From contig NC_089222.1 of the NCBI RefSeq assembly GCF_963924675.1, forward strand, positions 111,801,316 to 111,865,315: 64,000 nt of DNA, in the 5' to 3' direction. This stretch comes from Phocoena phocoena (lineage: Eukaryota > Chordata > Mammalia > Artiodactyla > Phocoenidae). Below are positions 25,145-38,740 of this stretch, piece by piece (within the stretch, counting starts at the first letter, position 1; each line of letters starts with the position of its first letter). A program made the position numbers and the translations under genes. The notes below the pieces were generated by a model. The model was not told the DNA's origin, made no database searches, and saw nothing but the letters and a program-made list of their open reading frames with translations.

Positions 25145-25970
25145 GCTATTGCTCTCTTTCATCAGTGCCCTCTCTTGTTACTCAGTCTGTTATAGGCCTT
25201 CAGGTTTTAGTTCAGCTCGCCAATGCTTAATACTGTTGAGCACTGTTTCCTCTAGGAAGCACTACTTCTCAGGGCTCAGTCTCCCGTCTCCTACCCGCCA
25301 TGGTTTTCCTCTTCTGTCTCTGGCCCTTCCTCTACCAGCTTTTCAAGGCCCCCCCTTCCTCTACCCCAACTAGCCGTATGAGTGTGCCTCTGGCTTTGTC
25401 CCATTATACTCCCTTTTCTGCCTCTATTCCCTGAATATTCTCCCCAGGCAATTTCATCCACTCCCATGGCATCAGTTACCCTGTATGTTTCTAAAAGCTA
25501 TATACATGCCTAGTATGCAAAGATTTTTGTTTTGTTTTGTTTTTAATACCAAGGGAAATTCTAGAATTCCAAGACTGAGTTCCTAAGACTGATTCTTCCC
25601 CCTTCCCTGTATATTGACATAATTTTCATTCCGTCCTCCCTAACTGTCATCTCTGGGCATTTATATTTGCTCTTGGAGGAGGTTTGCTGCCATTCTCTCC
25701 TTTCCTCCCCTACAGTTTTTTGTTATTTCAACTCATACTGATCCTATAAGCCTTTTTTGAGCCTTCTCCCCAACTTCCTCTCTTTAAGGAAATATGTATT
25801 TTTATATTTGTTTATATATATAAACATATATATATGTGTGTGTATTTTTATATTTGTCTTTCTTACTCATTCGATTGTAAGCTCTATGAGGAAAGGGACC
25901 ATGCTGATGTACACTGAGCACGTTATCTGATACACAGGATACACTTCAGTAGTTTTAAAATTAGAATTTT
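25145..25970 (+). repeat. L2 LINE, ORF part plus 3' end
   Basis: C-rich L2 coding text (25145-25500, including 'TTTCATCCACTCCCATGGCATCAG') is followed by the L2 3' terminus at 25868-25960 ('GATTGTAAGCTCTATGAGGAAAGGGACC ... GATACACAGGATACACTTCAGTAG'). The order and strand suggest one decayed element with an AT microsatellite at 25800-25860. Confidence 0.55.
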
Positions 25971-26091
25971 GTGTTAAGTTGAGCATATGGTCAATATAGG
26001 GAGTCATGGGGCTCATAATATAATCACTGACTTGCACCTTTTGAAGGAAGAGTGTACACGAGGGAGGCTCCAGGGAGAACCCAGAGACTGT

Positions 26092-26301
26092 AGCATTTGA
26101 TTTTAAAATAGTCTTTGGTACAGGTAAGAGGAATGAGCATTAAAGTTTGTTTGGTTTTTAAATATATTTTCTTTAGGACTTACCATATATACATACACAC
26201 ATACATATATTTATACACATTATATGTGTATATATAGATACACTTTATATCAACAAAGAGTTACCTAAAATCCGCAGAATGGAGGCTGTGATAGACTTTA
26301 A
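26092..26301 (+). repeat. Copy A of a diverged local duplication
   Basis: It shares 'AGCATTTGATTTTAAAATAG' at its left end and 'TATCAACAAAGAGTTAC...ATGGAGGCTGTGATAGACTTTA'-type sequence at its right end with 26680-27071, with intermediate similarity. It is not a repeat family I recognise. Confidence 0.7.
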
Positions 26302-26439
26302 GGGTAAATCCCAGTAGCACTGCTGAGTTTTTTTCGGCTTGTCTTTATCTCCTCTTCTGAGTCTGACTGTCATATTTTGTTTCTGTACCTCAAAAGAGAT
26401 GACGTTAGACCTTTATCAGTTGTAGAGGGAAACATCCAA

Positions 26440-26600
26440 CCTTAACAAATATTTAAGGAGTCCCTGTTGTAGGTATAATACACGGGAACATGCTGTGGAG
26501 AATGAAGAAGAGAAGTGTAGTGTAGCCCCTGCCCGGAGCCATAGTGATCAGTGTCAAAGGTGGGATGGAGCAGTAGATAGCAAGTTTATTTTTCTAAAAA
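26440..26600 (-). repeat. L2 LINE fragment
   Basis: The + strand 'ACAAATATTTAAGGAGTCCCTGTTGTAGG' resembles the reversed L2 terminus. Low similarity. Confidence 0.4.
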
Positions 26601-26679
26601 GGGAAATCACACTCCCTAATATAGAAAAATATTTTATTCTGTGCCTCACCTTCTGGTAACTTGATGGCCTTGAGAAAGA

Positions 26680-27071
26680 AGCATTTGATTTTAAAATAGA
26701 TACTTCCTTTTAAAAAGAGTTAGTCTTCAGTACAGTTAAGAGAAGTAGGGCTTCCCTGGTGGCGCAGTGGTTGAGAGTCCGCCTGCCGATGCACGGTACA
26801 CGGGTTCGTGCCCCGGTCCGGGAGGATCCCACATGCCGTGGAGCGGCTGGGCCAGTGAGCCATGGCCGCTGAGCCTGCGCGTCCGGAGCCTGTGCTCCGC
26901 AACGAGAGAGGCCACGACAGTGAGAGGCCCGCGTACCACAAAAAAAAAAAAAAGTAGGAGCTAAAGTTTTTTTATTCTCATTAAAACTGTACCTTATTCT
27001 CATATATACATAAACTTGGTATCAACAAAGAGTTACATAACATCCACAACATGGAGGCTGTGATAGACTTT
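26680..27071 (+). repeat. Copy B of the local duplication, split by a SINE
   Basis: It is homologous to 26092-26301. The CHR-2 SINE at 26748-26953 sits inside this copy only, so the duplication predates that insertion. Confidence 0.7.
26748..26953 (+). repeat. CHR-2-type SINE, full length
   Basis: A complete SINE with a 15-nt A tail. A short possible duplication, AAGTAG, flanks it. Minor changes from its relatives include GCACGGTACACGG. Confidence 0.94.
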
Positions 27072-29637
27072 AATTAATTCCTAGGTAAAATTAGTATGTA
27101 TTACAGTTTAGAGAAACAAAACACACAAACCGGCTAATCAAAATGTTCAGCTAACAGAGCTGGGGCTTTTTTCATTAGTTGTATTGTCTCGAATTTCATC
27201 ACTGCAACAGCTGGCTTCTTGTCAACTTATAGTTTGGACCTTTACATCAAACAGCAAAAAATTAATTACAGGAAAAGAAATCCCGATAGGAATTTCGCGC
27301 TTAGAGATTTTTCACAATTAACCAGGCATGAATGGTGCTGTTTACAGACGAAATGGAAAGGGAGAAAAGGAACAGCGTAGAATTTTCTAGAAGCATTAAT
27401 TAACCATAGCAATGTTAGTCACTTGCTTCCCTGTGTTTGTTTTAAAGTTGTTTAGCTAAAGCTTTCAGCCTTCTCATTTCTGGAAGCATCCACTTCTGTT
27501 ACTATATTGAATGCAATGAATCATGGCCTGAACTGTGAGTTTTCTTACAAAATGTCCCAAGTGGCAGCTCAAAAAATTACCATCCTCACTTCATTTTGAA
27601 ACGAGTACCATCCTATGTATTACCTTAGTGATCATAATTATAATTTAACGAGCAGAAAGAGCATGCTTTGATGGTTAGTGCCAGGTTACTTGCAATGCAT
27701 ATTTTGGACTTGGAAGTCTTGTTCTCAGGAGTCACACTCATTGCCTCTCTGCACTAGAGATAGTTTAAATGTGACTTTTCTAAGCCTCTTATCTGTTGAG
27801 TAAACCAGCCGAAGACTTTTTAAATGCTTTCCTCAATCTAGGCTTCTACTTTTTTCTTCTTTTTTTATGTAGCTTAGAAACCCTTACTTGTGTTTCATTC
27901 TTCTAGTTCCTAACATTCTAATACAGTGAGTAGCTCTTACCCTTTTTAAGACTCAGACGCCTGGAGCATCTGAAGAACACCTTTCTCTCCTCAGAAAAAT
28001 GCACAGATGAACATACATACAACATTTTGCATAAAATATCAGGAGTCGGTAGGAAAGCACGAACCCCAGGTTATAAATGCCTGTTGCTTTCACTGAGGAA
28101 TGTATACATATATTATGTATGCATGTAAACATAACATATTTATATATAATTTAGAAATATATATACACACATATTTTTTAATTTGGTTAAATTAAAATGC
28201 TGATTCAGATCATGTGTTCCCTATTCCATCAGGTTATCTGTACTAAAACAAGTCAATTACCTTCTTTACCATTACCTGAATAAATTTAGATTTCTTATCC
28301 ATCTTTATATACAGCAGGCCTTACTTATAAGCTTATTTGGGTGAGCATGTTTCACTGTACTGTCTCAAATGCTGCCACATTTCCTAAGTAATCTGTAGAC
28401 CATAGCTGAGAAGAACATTCTTAACTTGTTTTAATGATAATATTTTTCTTCATTAGGTTTGTGAGCTGAGAACTAGTGTAAGATACTAACGGGCATTTTC
28501 CACTTTTTTCTTTTCAGTCTGAGAATGGTTCACTGTTATCCAAGGTCACTTTGAAAGTCTTTCTGTGATTTGCTTCCATTTATTTTATGCTTGTGTTTAC
28601 AGTTTTGAACCAAATATGAATTTAATGTTGCATTTGTCTATATTAAACTTAATTTGCCCCTTGTCAGATCATTTACAACAGAGATAACATTCAAAAGCCA
28701 CTCTGTAAAATGTTTTGATTGCAATCACTAACGGAATTTTTCTGTCTATTTCTTTGTTGTATGCAACTTTCTATATCTTTCAATTTAAAAAGAAGCCTCT
28801 CCAGGAGATTTTTCAGAGAATCTAAATTAGTCTGTAATAGAGATTAATAAATTATTCTCTAATAGAATAGGGTCTTCTTCATGTCATATTTTTTAAACAG
28901 TTCTTTTTTCTAACTCAGAAGTTTAATTTCATATTCCATATTATGTAAGTATGCTTCTTGGAATATTCTTTAAAGTAGTGACATACAAAATCCTAAATTG
29001 GATTATGATACCAAACATTTTTACCACTTTCATTTTTTTCTTATATTTTTTCCAAGTACTTAATTTGCCCTCATGTAATAAATTTTCTTCTTAATAGTTA
29101 ATAGTTTTAGATGTTATTGAAAAGATAAATGAATGTTTAAGATCAATGTATGTTAGAAGGCACTAAAATGAAGTCTTATATTTAAGTAATAAAGAGTATT
29201 TTTAAAGTAGAAACTTAAACATATACATTAAGGAATATAATTTGCGTGTGTGTTAAACATTATTTTGAGAAACAATTTATTACCTTGTGCCTGTGTCTTC
29301 AAATAATTAGCAATGTTGAAAACTTGGGAAATGTTTTCTCTTAGAATCCTATCTGCTATTTACCTTTTGAACCAGTATTTTACTTATTCAATTGATGTTA
29401 GGGAAATATCAGACAAGTGTACAGAGATGCATTTATAAGACTGGTCTTTTTTTATAATGCTAGAATATTAGAAAAAGCCAAAATGACTAACATGAGGAAA
29501 ATAGTTAAATAAAATTGCATTTTATGCACAAAATGGAATACCGTCATGGTGATAATATACTTATTAACATGGAAAGTGTTTATATTAAAATTCAAAATAA
29601 TATATAATATACCTACCTTTTTTCAAAAACTAGTTGT

Positions 29638-29730
29638 TAAGTAGGTAGGTAGGTAGGTAAGATAGATAAATAGATAGATGGATATGTATATAAGTATAGG
29701 TATGGATATAGATAGATATATATAGCTATT
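29638..29730. repeat. GTAG/GATA tetranucleotide tract
   Basis: (GTAG)n then interrupted (GATA)n, followed by A-rich simple sequence. Confidence 0.85.
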
Positions 29731-29782
29731 GCTATAGATATAAATAAAAATAAATAAAATATTTATCAACAGGGAAACAGTG

Positions 29783-30112
29783 ATGTCATTTCGCTTGGGC
29801 TGCTATAATGAAATGCCAAAGACCAGGTAGCTTATAAACAATAAAAGTTTATTTCTCACAATTTCTGGAGACTGGGGGTCTGAGATCAGAGTGCCAGCAT
29901 GGTTGAGAGAGGGACCTTTTCCAGGTCATAGACTTCTAGTGATATCTTTTTGTGGTGGAAGGAGAAAGGGAGCTCAGTGGAGTCTCGTATTTATAAAAGT
30001 GCTAATCACTTTCATAAGGGCTCTACCCGCATGACGTAAACACCTTCCAAAGGTCCCACATCCTAAGACCATCATACTGAGGATTAAATTTCAACTTAGG
30101 TGGAATAGAATC
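29783..30112 (-). mobile_element. MLT1/MaLR-type solo LTR (ERVL-MaLR), diverged
   Basis: The + strand reads 'TGGGCTGCTATAATGAAATGCCAAAGAC', 'GTTTATTTCTCACAATTTCTGGAGACTGGG', 'CATAAGGGCTCTACCCGCATGACGTAA' and 'CCAAAGGTCCCACATCCTAAGACCATC', the reverse orientation of a MaLR-like LTR. No internal region accompanies it. The family name is from memory. Confidence 0.6.
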
Positions 30113-30119
30113 ATCTGTA

Positions 30120-30205
30120 TACTATATATATACACTATAAAAATATATATTATATAGCATAATATATACAATATATAGCATATATGTGTGTATATAATAT
30201 ACAGT
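30120..30205. repeat. AT-rich TATA simple sequence
   Basis: Dense TATATA and ATATAG runs. Confidence 0.8.
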
Positions 30206-30719
30206 ATAACTATAAATAACCCCTGAGAGCTTGTTCAGGGGTTGCAGGATGAACATGTAGTAGGAATCATGAAGGAAGAGTGTAGAGAGGGGATTCCTAA
30301 CATAGCAACCTGACTTGCCCTATCAATCTGGGTGTCTTGTAGCAAAATTACTTTCACAGTCAATTCTGCCTTTTAAGATCTAAAATAGATAATTCAAAGA
30401 ACATTAATACTTGGCTTAGGGAAATGTGTTTGTATTATAAAATATACGAATAAACTCATCGGCATAGAATTTCCACACTTTAAAGAGAAGAATAATGTTG
30501 TACCATGAAACCAAGTGAAGAAGAGCCAAATAGCTGCCTTGAATTCATCCTGGTTGCTTGTGTGTCTGCTGCAGAGTTGGGCTGGTTAGTTCCCTCCTCA
30601 GAATGATGGGAGCCAGAAATTTTAGGTTTATAGTAACTCTCACTTATTGGTTTTTATGTCATTCTTTTCTGAGCAGCATCAGAAATGAGTGTGTAATGTA
30701 AAAGCTGCCAAACATTGAA

Positions 30720-30905
30720 AGCTTTAGCCGCCAGACCCTGTACCAAGTGCCTTAACGTACCTCGTTTGAACCTTAAAAGAGCTTTTATGAAACTTGTTAT
30801 CCTATTTTACAGATGAGGAAACTGTGTCCCGGAGAGATTCAATTGCCTAAATTCATGTTTCTCATAAATGTCCTCATTGGAACTAAAATCCATGCAGCAG
30901 GCAGT
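30720..30905 (+). repeat. Ancient MIR/L2-class repeat
   Basis: 'CTATTTTACAGATGAGGAAACTGTGTCCCGG...GATTCAATTGCCTAAATTCATG' is the familiar ancient-repeat core. Confidence 0.55.
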
Positions 30906-30977
30906 CATCAAATCCTGTTATTTCCACCTCAAAAATGCCATTCTTTTCTCCATTCCCACTGCATCTGGTCATCTCTC

Positions 30978-31100
30978 TTTTTTTTTTTTTTTTTTGGCCA
31001 CGCAGTGCGGCTAGTGGGATCTTAATTCCCCAACCAGGGATCAAAACTGGGCCCTTGGCAGGGAAGGCACAGAGTCCACTAGACCACCAGGGAACTCCCC
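30978..31100 (-). repeat. Older short tRNA-derived SINE (CHR-related)
   Basis: On the minus strand it reads GGAGTTCCCTGGTGGTCTAGTGG ... CCCTGGTTGGGGAATTAAGATCCC ... GTGGCCAAAAA. It is about 120 bp and lacks the long CHR-2 tail. It is clearly related to, and older than, the CHR-2 copies. Confidence 0.82.
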
Positions 31101-31179
31101 TGGTTATTTCTTATCTTATACTTTGAATTCCATGGTAGCTTTCCTACCATTCAGCTATTTCCAATATCCAGTGTCTCCT

Positions 31180-31425
31180 CCACATTGTATTTACCAGAGA
31201 TACTTTAATAAAAACACATTTGAGCTTTGCATCACCCTACTTAAAAGTAGCTTAAGGTTTAAAGATTGTAAGGCCCATCCTAATCTAGCTTCATCCTGCC
31301 TGTCTCACCTCTTCTCCTTACCACAAGCCCTATTTCATGGCTAAACCAAACTCCTTACTACATCTCACCTTCTCACTCAACACATTTGCACATCATTCCA
31401 TTATCTTAGAATCTCTGTCCACATA
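31180..31425 (+). repeat. L2 LINE 3' fragment
   Basis: 'TAAGGCCCATCCTAATCTAGC...CTGCCTGTCTCACCTCTTCTCC...TTTCATGGCTAAACCAAACTCC' follows L2 3'-end order. Confidence 0.5.
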
Positions 31426-31479
31426 TGAGAATTTGGTCAATGTTTGCACTATATTTCCATGGTATCTGCTTCTAAGCAA

Positions 31480-31690
31480 TACGGGAGAGTGGTAACCAAG
31501 GGTGAAGGTGCTAAAATCAAACTGTCTGGGCTAATAGGCCCCACTACTTAATAGCTCTCTGTGCCTCAGTTTCCTTACCTATAAAACTGGGACAATGATA
31601 GTAACTACTTCAGGGTTGTTGAAAATGAAAGGAATTAATTCATGTGTAATGCTTAGAATAGTGCCTGGCAAATAATAAGCCAACATTAAG
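31480..31690 (+). repeat. MIR SINE
   Basis: 'GTGGTAACCAAGGGTGAAGG', 'TCTCTGTGCCTCAGTTTCC', 'AGTGCCTGGCAAATAATAAG': clear MIR core and end. Confidence 0.82.
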
Positions 31691-32474
31691 CTTTTGTTGC
31701 TGATTATACTATGATAATCATGATGGCAGTGATATAACAATCTTCCCCCAGAAAGGCTAAAGAAATTGCTTATTAATACTGGAGTCAACTCAGAGATTCA
31801 TGGTCATACCAAAATAAAAGTATTTTGCCTATAGAGAGCTTGGATCTGGTTTGTAGGCTACTATACTTTAGCTACCCTATGGCATTTCTGGTCTCTCCTA
31901 AATTCCCAACTAGTTGAAATCCCACTAGTACTAGGACATATAATTTTCTCCAGACAGTACCTTCAGTATCAGCAATGAATATGCTGGACTACAATTCTGG
32001 AGGTGCATCTTTTTGCTGGTTGAATGGATGATGGAGCAAGCTATGCCATGGGTTCACTATGGGCTGATGTGAATCAGGCTCCAGACCTAGGCAGGACTCC
32101 TAAATGTAGCAGAGGGAAGTTCCTGTATCACTTTAAGACACCATAAAGTAAATAAAGGCCCGCAGAGTTAGAAATCTTGTTCCCTCCTCTGTCACATAGC
32201 AGACAACAATATAAGAAGTATTGTTTAGACTGAAATACTCGAATTAAGGAAAAGTTTTGCAGACACTGTAATTTTTATGAAGCTGCTACAGATATATTTG
32301 GATGTTGTTTTTATTTTGATGACTATAGTCCTGAAAAGTTAAATGTAAATTGCAGTGTTTCTTAGTAGAGTTTACCATTTAAAGCAACTCTACAGTAAAT
32401 CATTTTGAATTACATCATAGCTTGTTAGTTTTTATTTATTAGAATATTAATATGCTAGCTTCTTTTCTGCCTTT

Positions 32475-32947
32475 CTTTTTTATTGAAGTATAACTGACAT
32501 AACATTACATTAGTTTCAGATGTACAACACAATGACTCAGTATTTGTATATATTGCAAAATGATCATCCAGTCAGTCCAGTTAAGATCCATCACCCTACA
32601 TAGTTACAAAACTTTTTTTTTCTTGTGATGACAACTCTCAAGATCCTCTCTCCTAGCTAACTTTCAAATATGTGATGCCGTATTATCAACTATAGTCACC
32701 ATGCTGTACATTACATCCCCATATTTTTTAATTTTTATTTTATAACTGGAAATTTATGTCTTTTGACCCTCTTCACCCATTTGCCCAACCCCCCACCCCT
32801 ACCTCAGGCAACTACTGGTCTGTTTTCTGTCTCCATGCGCTTGTTTTTTGTTTGCTGGTTGGTTGTTGTTATTGTTGTTTTTAGACTCCACATATCAGTT
32901 AGATCATACGGTATTTGTCTTTTTCTGTCTGACTTATTTCACTTAGC
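32475..32947 (-). mobile_element. L1 LINE 3' UTR fragment
   Basis: The minus strand is an older L1 3' end. On the + strand it reads 'TTTTATTGAAGTATAACTGACATAACATT', 'ACAACACAATGACTCAG', 'CTATAGTCACCATGCTGTACATTACA' and 'GTCTGACTTATTTCACTTAGC'. Confidence 0.85.
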
Positions 32948-33449
32948 AACTATTTACTTTAAAGTAGGACACACTTGTATCAGCTACGGTACTTTCCAAC
33001 TCAAAGGAGAAACCTGTGGCTTAGAAAATTGCAGCATTAAAGTGGCAAATGTAAGTAAATTTTGGAAAGTAGTGTTTAATTTTTAGGAGAAAAATAAGAA
33101 GCCATAAAATAGAAATCTAACCTGGGGAAAACAATAGGAGCCATTCTATTAGACCACTAATATCTAAATTTGATTTTCAGAAGGAAGAATGTATAATATG
33201 TAGATGTTATTATTTTATTTCATGTTTAAAGTGTATCAGGTTTCTGGTTCTCATCATTATAATGAGAAATAATATCAAATGGGTTCCCAACGAAGTGTCC
33301 CAGCCGTACACACACACACACACATTTAAATTAAAGATATACATCTAATGGTGGCACATGGGTCTGAGAAAGGGATGGGGAAAATGAATAATAAAAGTGA
33401 TGACTTGGGTTTCTGTAGCACCTGAAGTTTAAAACGTACTTGCCTGATG

Positions 33450-33665
33450 TGATGAGGTAGAAAGAACTTTGGATTTTAATGAGAAGAACTAAATTTTAAT
33501 GGTTGCTTTTCTAGTTATTATCCACGTGAGGTTGGGCAAATCCCTTAACTGTCTAGAGTTTTGGATTTCTCATCTGTGAAATGGATATAATAGAGAGTTC
33601 CTTCGAGGATCAAAAAATAATGTACATACAGCCTTTGGAAATTGCAAAGCATTGTACAGATTTCA
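33450..33665 (+). repeat. MIR SINE
   Basis: 'GAAAGAACTTTGGATTTTAATG', 'GGTTGGGCAAATCCCTTAAC', 'CTCATCTGTGAAATGGATAT', 'GCAAAGCATTGTACAG'. Diverged MIR3/MIR type. Confidence 0.65.
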
Positions 33666-33993
33666 GAGATTATAGAAATAGAGATCTCAAAAATTACTCT
33701 GAGATTTCGGAGATTATTTCAGAGATGAAATAAGTATGACAGAGATACTGTTCTCAGTTTGTGCATGAGGAAAATGAGAACAAGGAATGTGTGACCAGGC
33801 TAAAACTGTGCCCTGGGCTTTTGAGTCCAAATGCTGCCGGTACTGCATGCTAGACTGTGCTGTTTCTAAGCCAGGGTTGTGCATCATTTATAGGGCACAG
33901 CTATAGTAAACTATAACCTAAACTGATTTCAAAGACTTTAAAACATACAATTATTGAGTCATCTTAATAAGAAATGCTAATATTACCAGGTGA

Positions 33994-35835
<1,842 letters not shown>

Positions 35836-35966
35836 GCTCATGTTAGTGAAGAGCATGAAACCAATAAGATCATTGCTTTTGAGAGAGCAGGCCTTCTTTT
35901 TGTTTTCAACTTTCATCCAAGCAACAGCTACACTGATTACCGACTTGGAACGACAGTGCCAGGAAA
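35836..35966 (+). CDS. GBE1: GBE1 coding exon (human exon 14 equivalent), internal, U12 donor
   Basis: The exon has 43 codons plus two bases of a Lys codon. It starts Ala-His-Val-Ser-Glu-Glu-His-Glu and contains [13 protein letters not shown] and Phe-Asn-Phe-His-Pro-Ser, typical of the C-terminal all-beta domain of GH13 branching enzymes (alpha-amylase C domain). The acceptor TTCTTACAG ends at 35835, and phase 0 matches the previous exon. The 3' end is unusual: no GT follows. The frame leaves the known protein at 35967, where the sequence reads ATATCCTTTTTG. Ending at 35966 (Pro-Gly-AA) and joining to 56706 restores the family sequence. The exon length equals the human exon as I remember it (44 residues including the split Lys). 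Confidence 0.95.
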
Positions 35967-35975
35967 ATATCCTTT
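35967..35975 (+). other. U12-type 5' splice site (ATATCCTTT)
   Basis: The bases ATATCCTTT follow Pro-Gly-AA of GBE1. They match the consensus recognised by U11 and U12 snRNPs at every position. The choice of this site is fixed by protein continuity on both sides. Confidence 0.9.
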
Positions 35976-36509
35976 TTGTTGCCAATGAATATGACTGTCT
36001 GCATTCAGTTTTTTTATTGCATCATAGAGCGTCAGAAAAACTAATGCTGATCTTGGTGACGGTAGCTCTCAGTTTCTTCATCTGAAAAATGAGGGACTTA
36101 AAATAGTTGATAAATCTTTGCTTAATTCAGTTACACTAAATTAACCCTAAACTCCATTCTGGCTCTAAAAAGTATGATTTTTAACATTTTCTTAAGTAAT
36201 ATTTTAATCCAATATGTAGTATAGGATTAATATACTATTAATATACTATTAATAGTATAGGAGATAATTGTTGTTTCTCTTTATGAAAATATTCTGTAAG
36301 TTGCCCTTGAGAATTGTCTCCTTTCCCCCTCTCCACTGAGTGAGCAAGTAGACAGTAGCTGTAAAGATAGCTTCCTTCCCCTTTCTTTTTCCCGTCTCCT
36401 AAAATACAAGACATAGCTCGCTTTTATGGGCCTGAATTGGTAAGGAATCAGGGCATGGGAGGTGGAAGCAAAGGAAATAATAGGGAGAATGTTTTGATAT
36501 CGTCTGAAC

Positions 36510-36700
36510 ATTCATTTACTCATCCATTCATTCATTTCACGCATCTATCTATTGAACACCTGCATGCCAGCCCTGTGCTGGGTGCTGGAAGTACAGGAAT
36601 TTTCCTGGCAGATTCAGTCACTGCCCTCATTGAGCTTTTAAGCTAGTGAAGAAGACAAACATTAATAATTGTAAGTGTGATCATTGTGACAAAGTGAAAC
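36510..36700 (-). repeat. L2 LINE 3' fragment
   Basis: The + strand 'TATTGAACACCTGCATGCCAGCCCTGTGCTGGGTGCTGG' is the reverse of the L2 3' terminus and the following lines keep the order. Confidence 0.65.
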
Positions 36701-36899
36701 CTGCTGTGTATTTTAAAGAGATTATGGCTTACCCAATCCATGGGAAAAAGTGACAGATTCAGGATATAGCAACAAACCAGCACAGATTTTTAAACAGGCA
36801 GTAGAAATAATGTGTTCTTCCTCTGAAGCCCTAACAATGATTAATGTCAGCCACCTGAGTGAGATGCCAGATGCCAACCTGAAGTCCTACGCGTCAGGG

Positions 36900-37420
36900 T
36901 GTCTCTAGCTACAGTAAGAGAAACCCCCTTTTTGGCTGGCTCAAACAATAAGGAAAATGCATTTTGCCAAACAATGAAAGCCCTGAGGTAGGGGGACCCC
37001 AGCACTATGACAATATCATCAAGTTCCCTGGTCTATTGGCCTTTCTGCTTTTAACTCTCAGGGTGCCAGCAGTGTCCAAAGGCTGGCACCTGGTAGAGTT
37101 GCAAGACAACAGCCATGGTTCCAAATGTCACCTTCAGACACAACAAAAGGCAAATAGATTTGTGTCTTTTTTCAAGAATGAAGTCACTTTAGCAAATTTC
37201 CTTTTGTATCCCATTGACCAGAATTCAGTCACATATCCCCAGAGAGGTGTCTAGGGAGGAGAATGCTATCATCATGAGTAGCTTAATCAGGAATTACCCC
37301 TGAGTCTCCAGGAAGTGGCCTCCTTGGTGAAGTGGTTGCCCAGACAGAATGTTTCTTGGCAGTTAGGAGTAAAGGGCCATACTGTCGGTAAGTAGCCTGT
37401 GGCATCTGTGCTGCTCAGTG
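36900..37420 (+). repeat. Probable old dispersed repeat, family not named
   Basis: 'TGGCTCAAACAATAAGGAAAATGCA', 'CCCATTGACCAGAATTCAGTCACAT' and 'GGAATTACCCCTGAGTCTCC' read like a common mammalian interspersed repeat I cannot name with confidence. No coding potential is convincing. Confidence 0.4.
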
Positions 37421-38149
37421 ACATTGAGCGTCGTGAAAGATGTTCCCTGTCTTCTACCCCAACCCTTCCAGATCAGCATCCCACAGGACATCAGAGCATT
37501 GGGGAGGGAAGGCTATTGCTGTGACTAATAGTCTAAATGTGCCCCAGTTAATACAGAGAATGCTCAGATAATGGAAATCAGTGTAATGGGTTGTCTGCAC
37601 TAAAGAAGAGCTGTACTGTTCAGGAGGCAAACGTTCTCACCATCTCCATGAAGAAATGCAAACAGATGCTAGACATGTAGCAACTCATACATAAGCCTTC
37701 TCAGCTACGAACTGCTAAAAGTAATACCCCTAGACTAAATCCTGCTATATCTAATAATGTCATATAGTCAAGACATAATTTTGATTTTTATCAGACCAAA
37801 ATACAATTACAGAACACTTGTGATCTATTGCAGTGTTTGTTAGTTAAGTACTGCCCTTGACCCTAAGTGGGGAAGAAGAGATGTACAAAACCAATTTAGG
37901 ATGTAAGGCATAATGCAGTAAAGGGGATGGGGCAGGAGTGTTCCACAAACTTATCCTCATGTTTAACAGAGGATAAGTAAAAGAAAAATAAATAAATATG
38001 AGAGAGAGAGAGAGAAAGAAACAGAGATTGATTAATTGATTGATTGAAAAGGAAAAGACTTTTAAGCCTGGATGGGGGAGGGGAGAGAGAGAGATGATTA
38101 GTGGACTGATGGATTGATTAAGAAAAGACCTTTAAGCCTGGACCTCGAG

Positions 38150-38740
38150 AAATGGATAAAATTGTAGAAAAAATTGAGGAAGGCCGTTCAAGCTGTTGGA
38201 AATCAGAGACTATCCTTAGATAATGGATAGTACCATAGATTAACTGGAGAATGAGGACCAGAAGGAAAAGTACTCAGAGATAAAACTGAAAAGACAGATT
38301 GCCATCACATAATAGAATATTTTAATGCCTTATTAATTAGTTTAGGCTTTTTTTCTATAGTTTCATAGTGAGTCACTGAAGGGTTTGGGCTAGGGAGCTA
38401 CTTGATAATAATGTATGCATTTGGAAAAGTTCTCATGTACCCAGGGTGTTAGAGAGCTTTTATGAGGAGAGAGGTTGGAAGTACAGGTATCAATTATGAA
38501 AAATTGAAGTACACGTAAAAGAGAATTAGGGTATGAACTGAAGTAATGTCCATAGGATAGAAAGAGGTATATGAAGCACTTTCTTGCAGTGAAAGGACTC
38601 AGCAATTGTTTGGACACGGGGTGTAGAAAAGAAGATACAAGGTTTCACTGTGAAGAGTGAGAAGAATGGTAGTAGCATTATTACTGAGGATAGCAAAGCA
38701 AGGAGGAGGAGTAACCAGTTTGGGGAATAGAAAATATGAA
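38150..38740 (-). repeat. L2 LINE fragment
   Basis: The + strand follows reversed L2 text: 'GGAAGGCCGTTCAAGCTG' early and 'CACTGAAGGGTTTGGGCTAGGGAGC...TACTTGATAATAATG' later. Old. Confidence 0.5.

Noticed and set aside
35976..35981. Possible GT donor just after exon 14 (TTTTTGTTGCC)
   Set aside because: Splicing there would add non-family residues and fails to join exon 15 in frame. The surrounding bases do not fit a U2 donor, whereas ATATCCTTT fits U12 exactly.
36964..37254. 96-codon + strand ORF
   Set aside because: It lies within a probable old dispersed repeat and has no recognisable protein feature.
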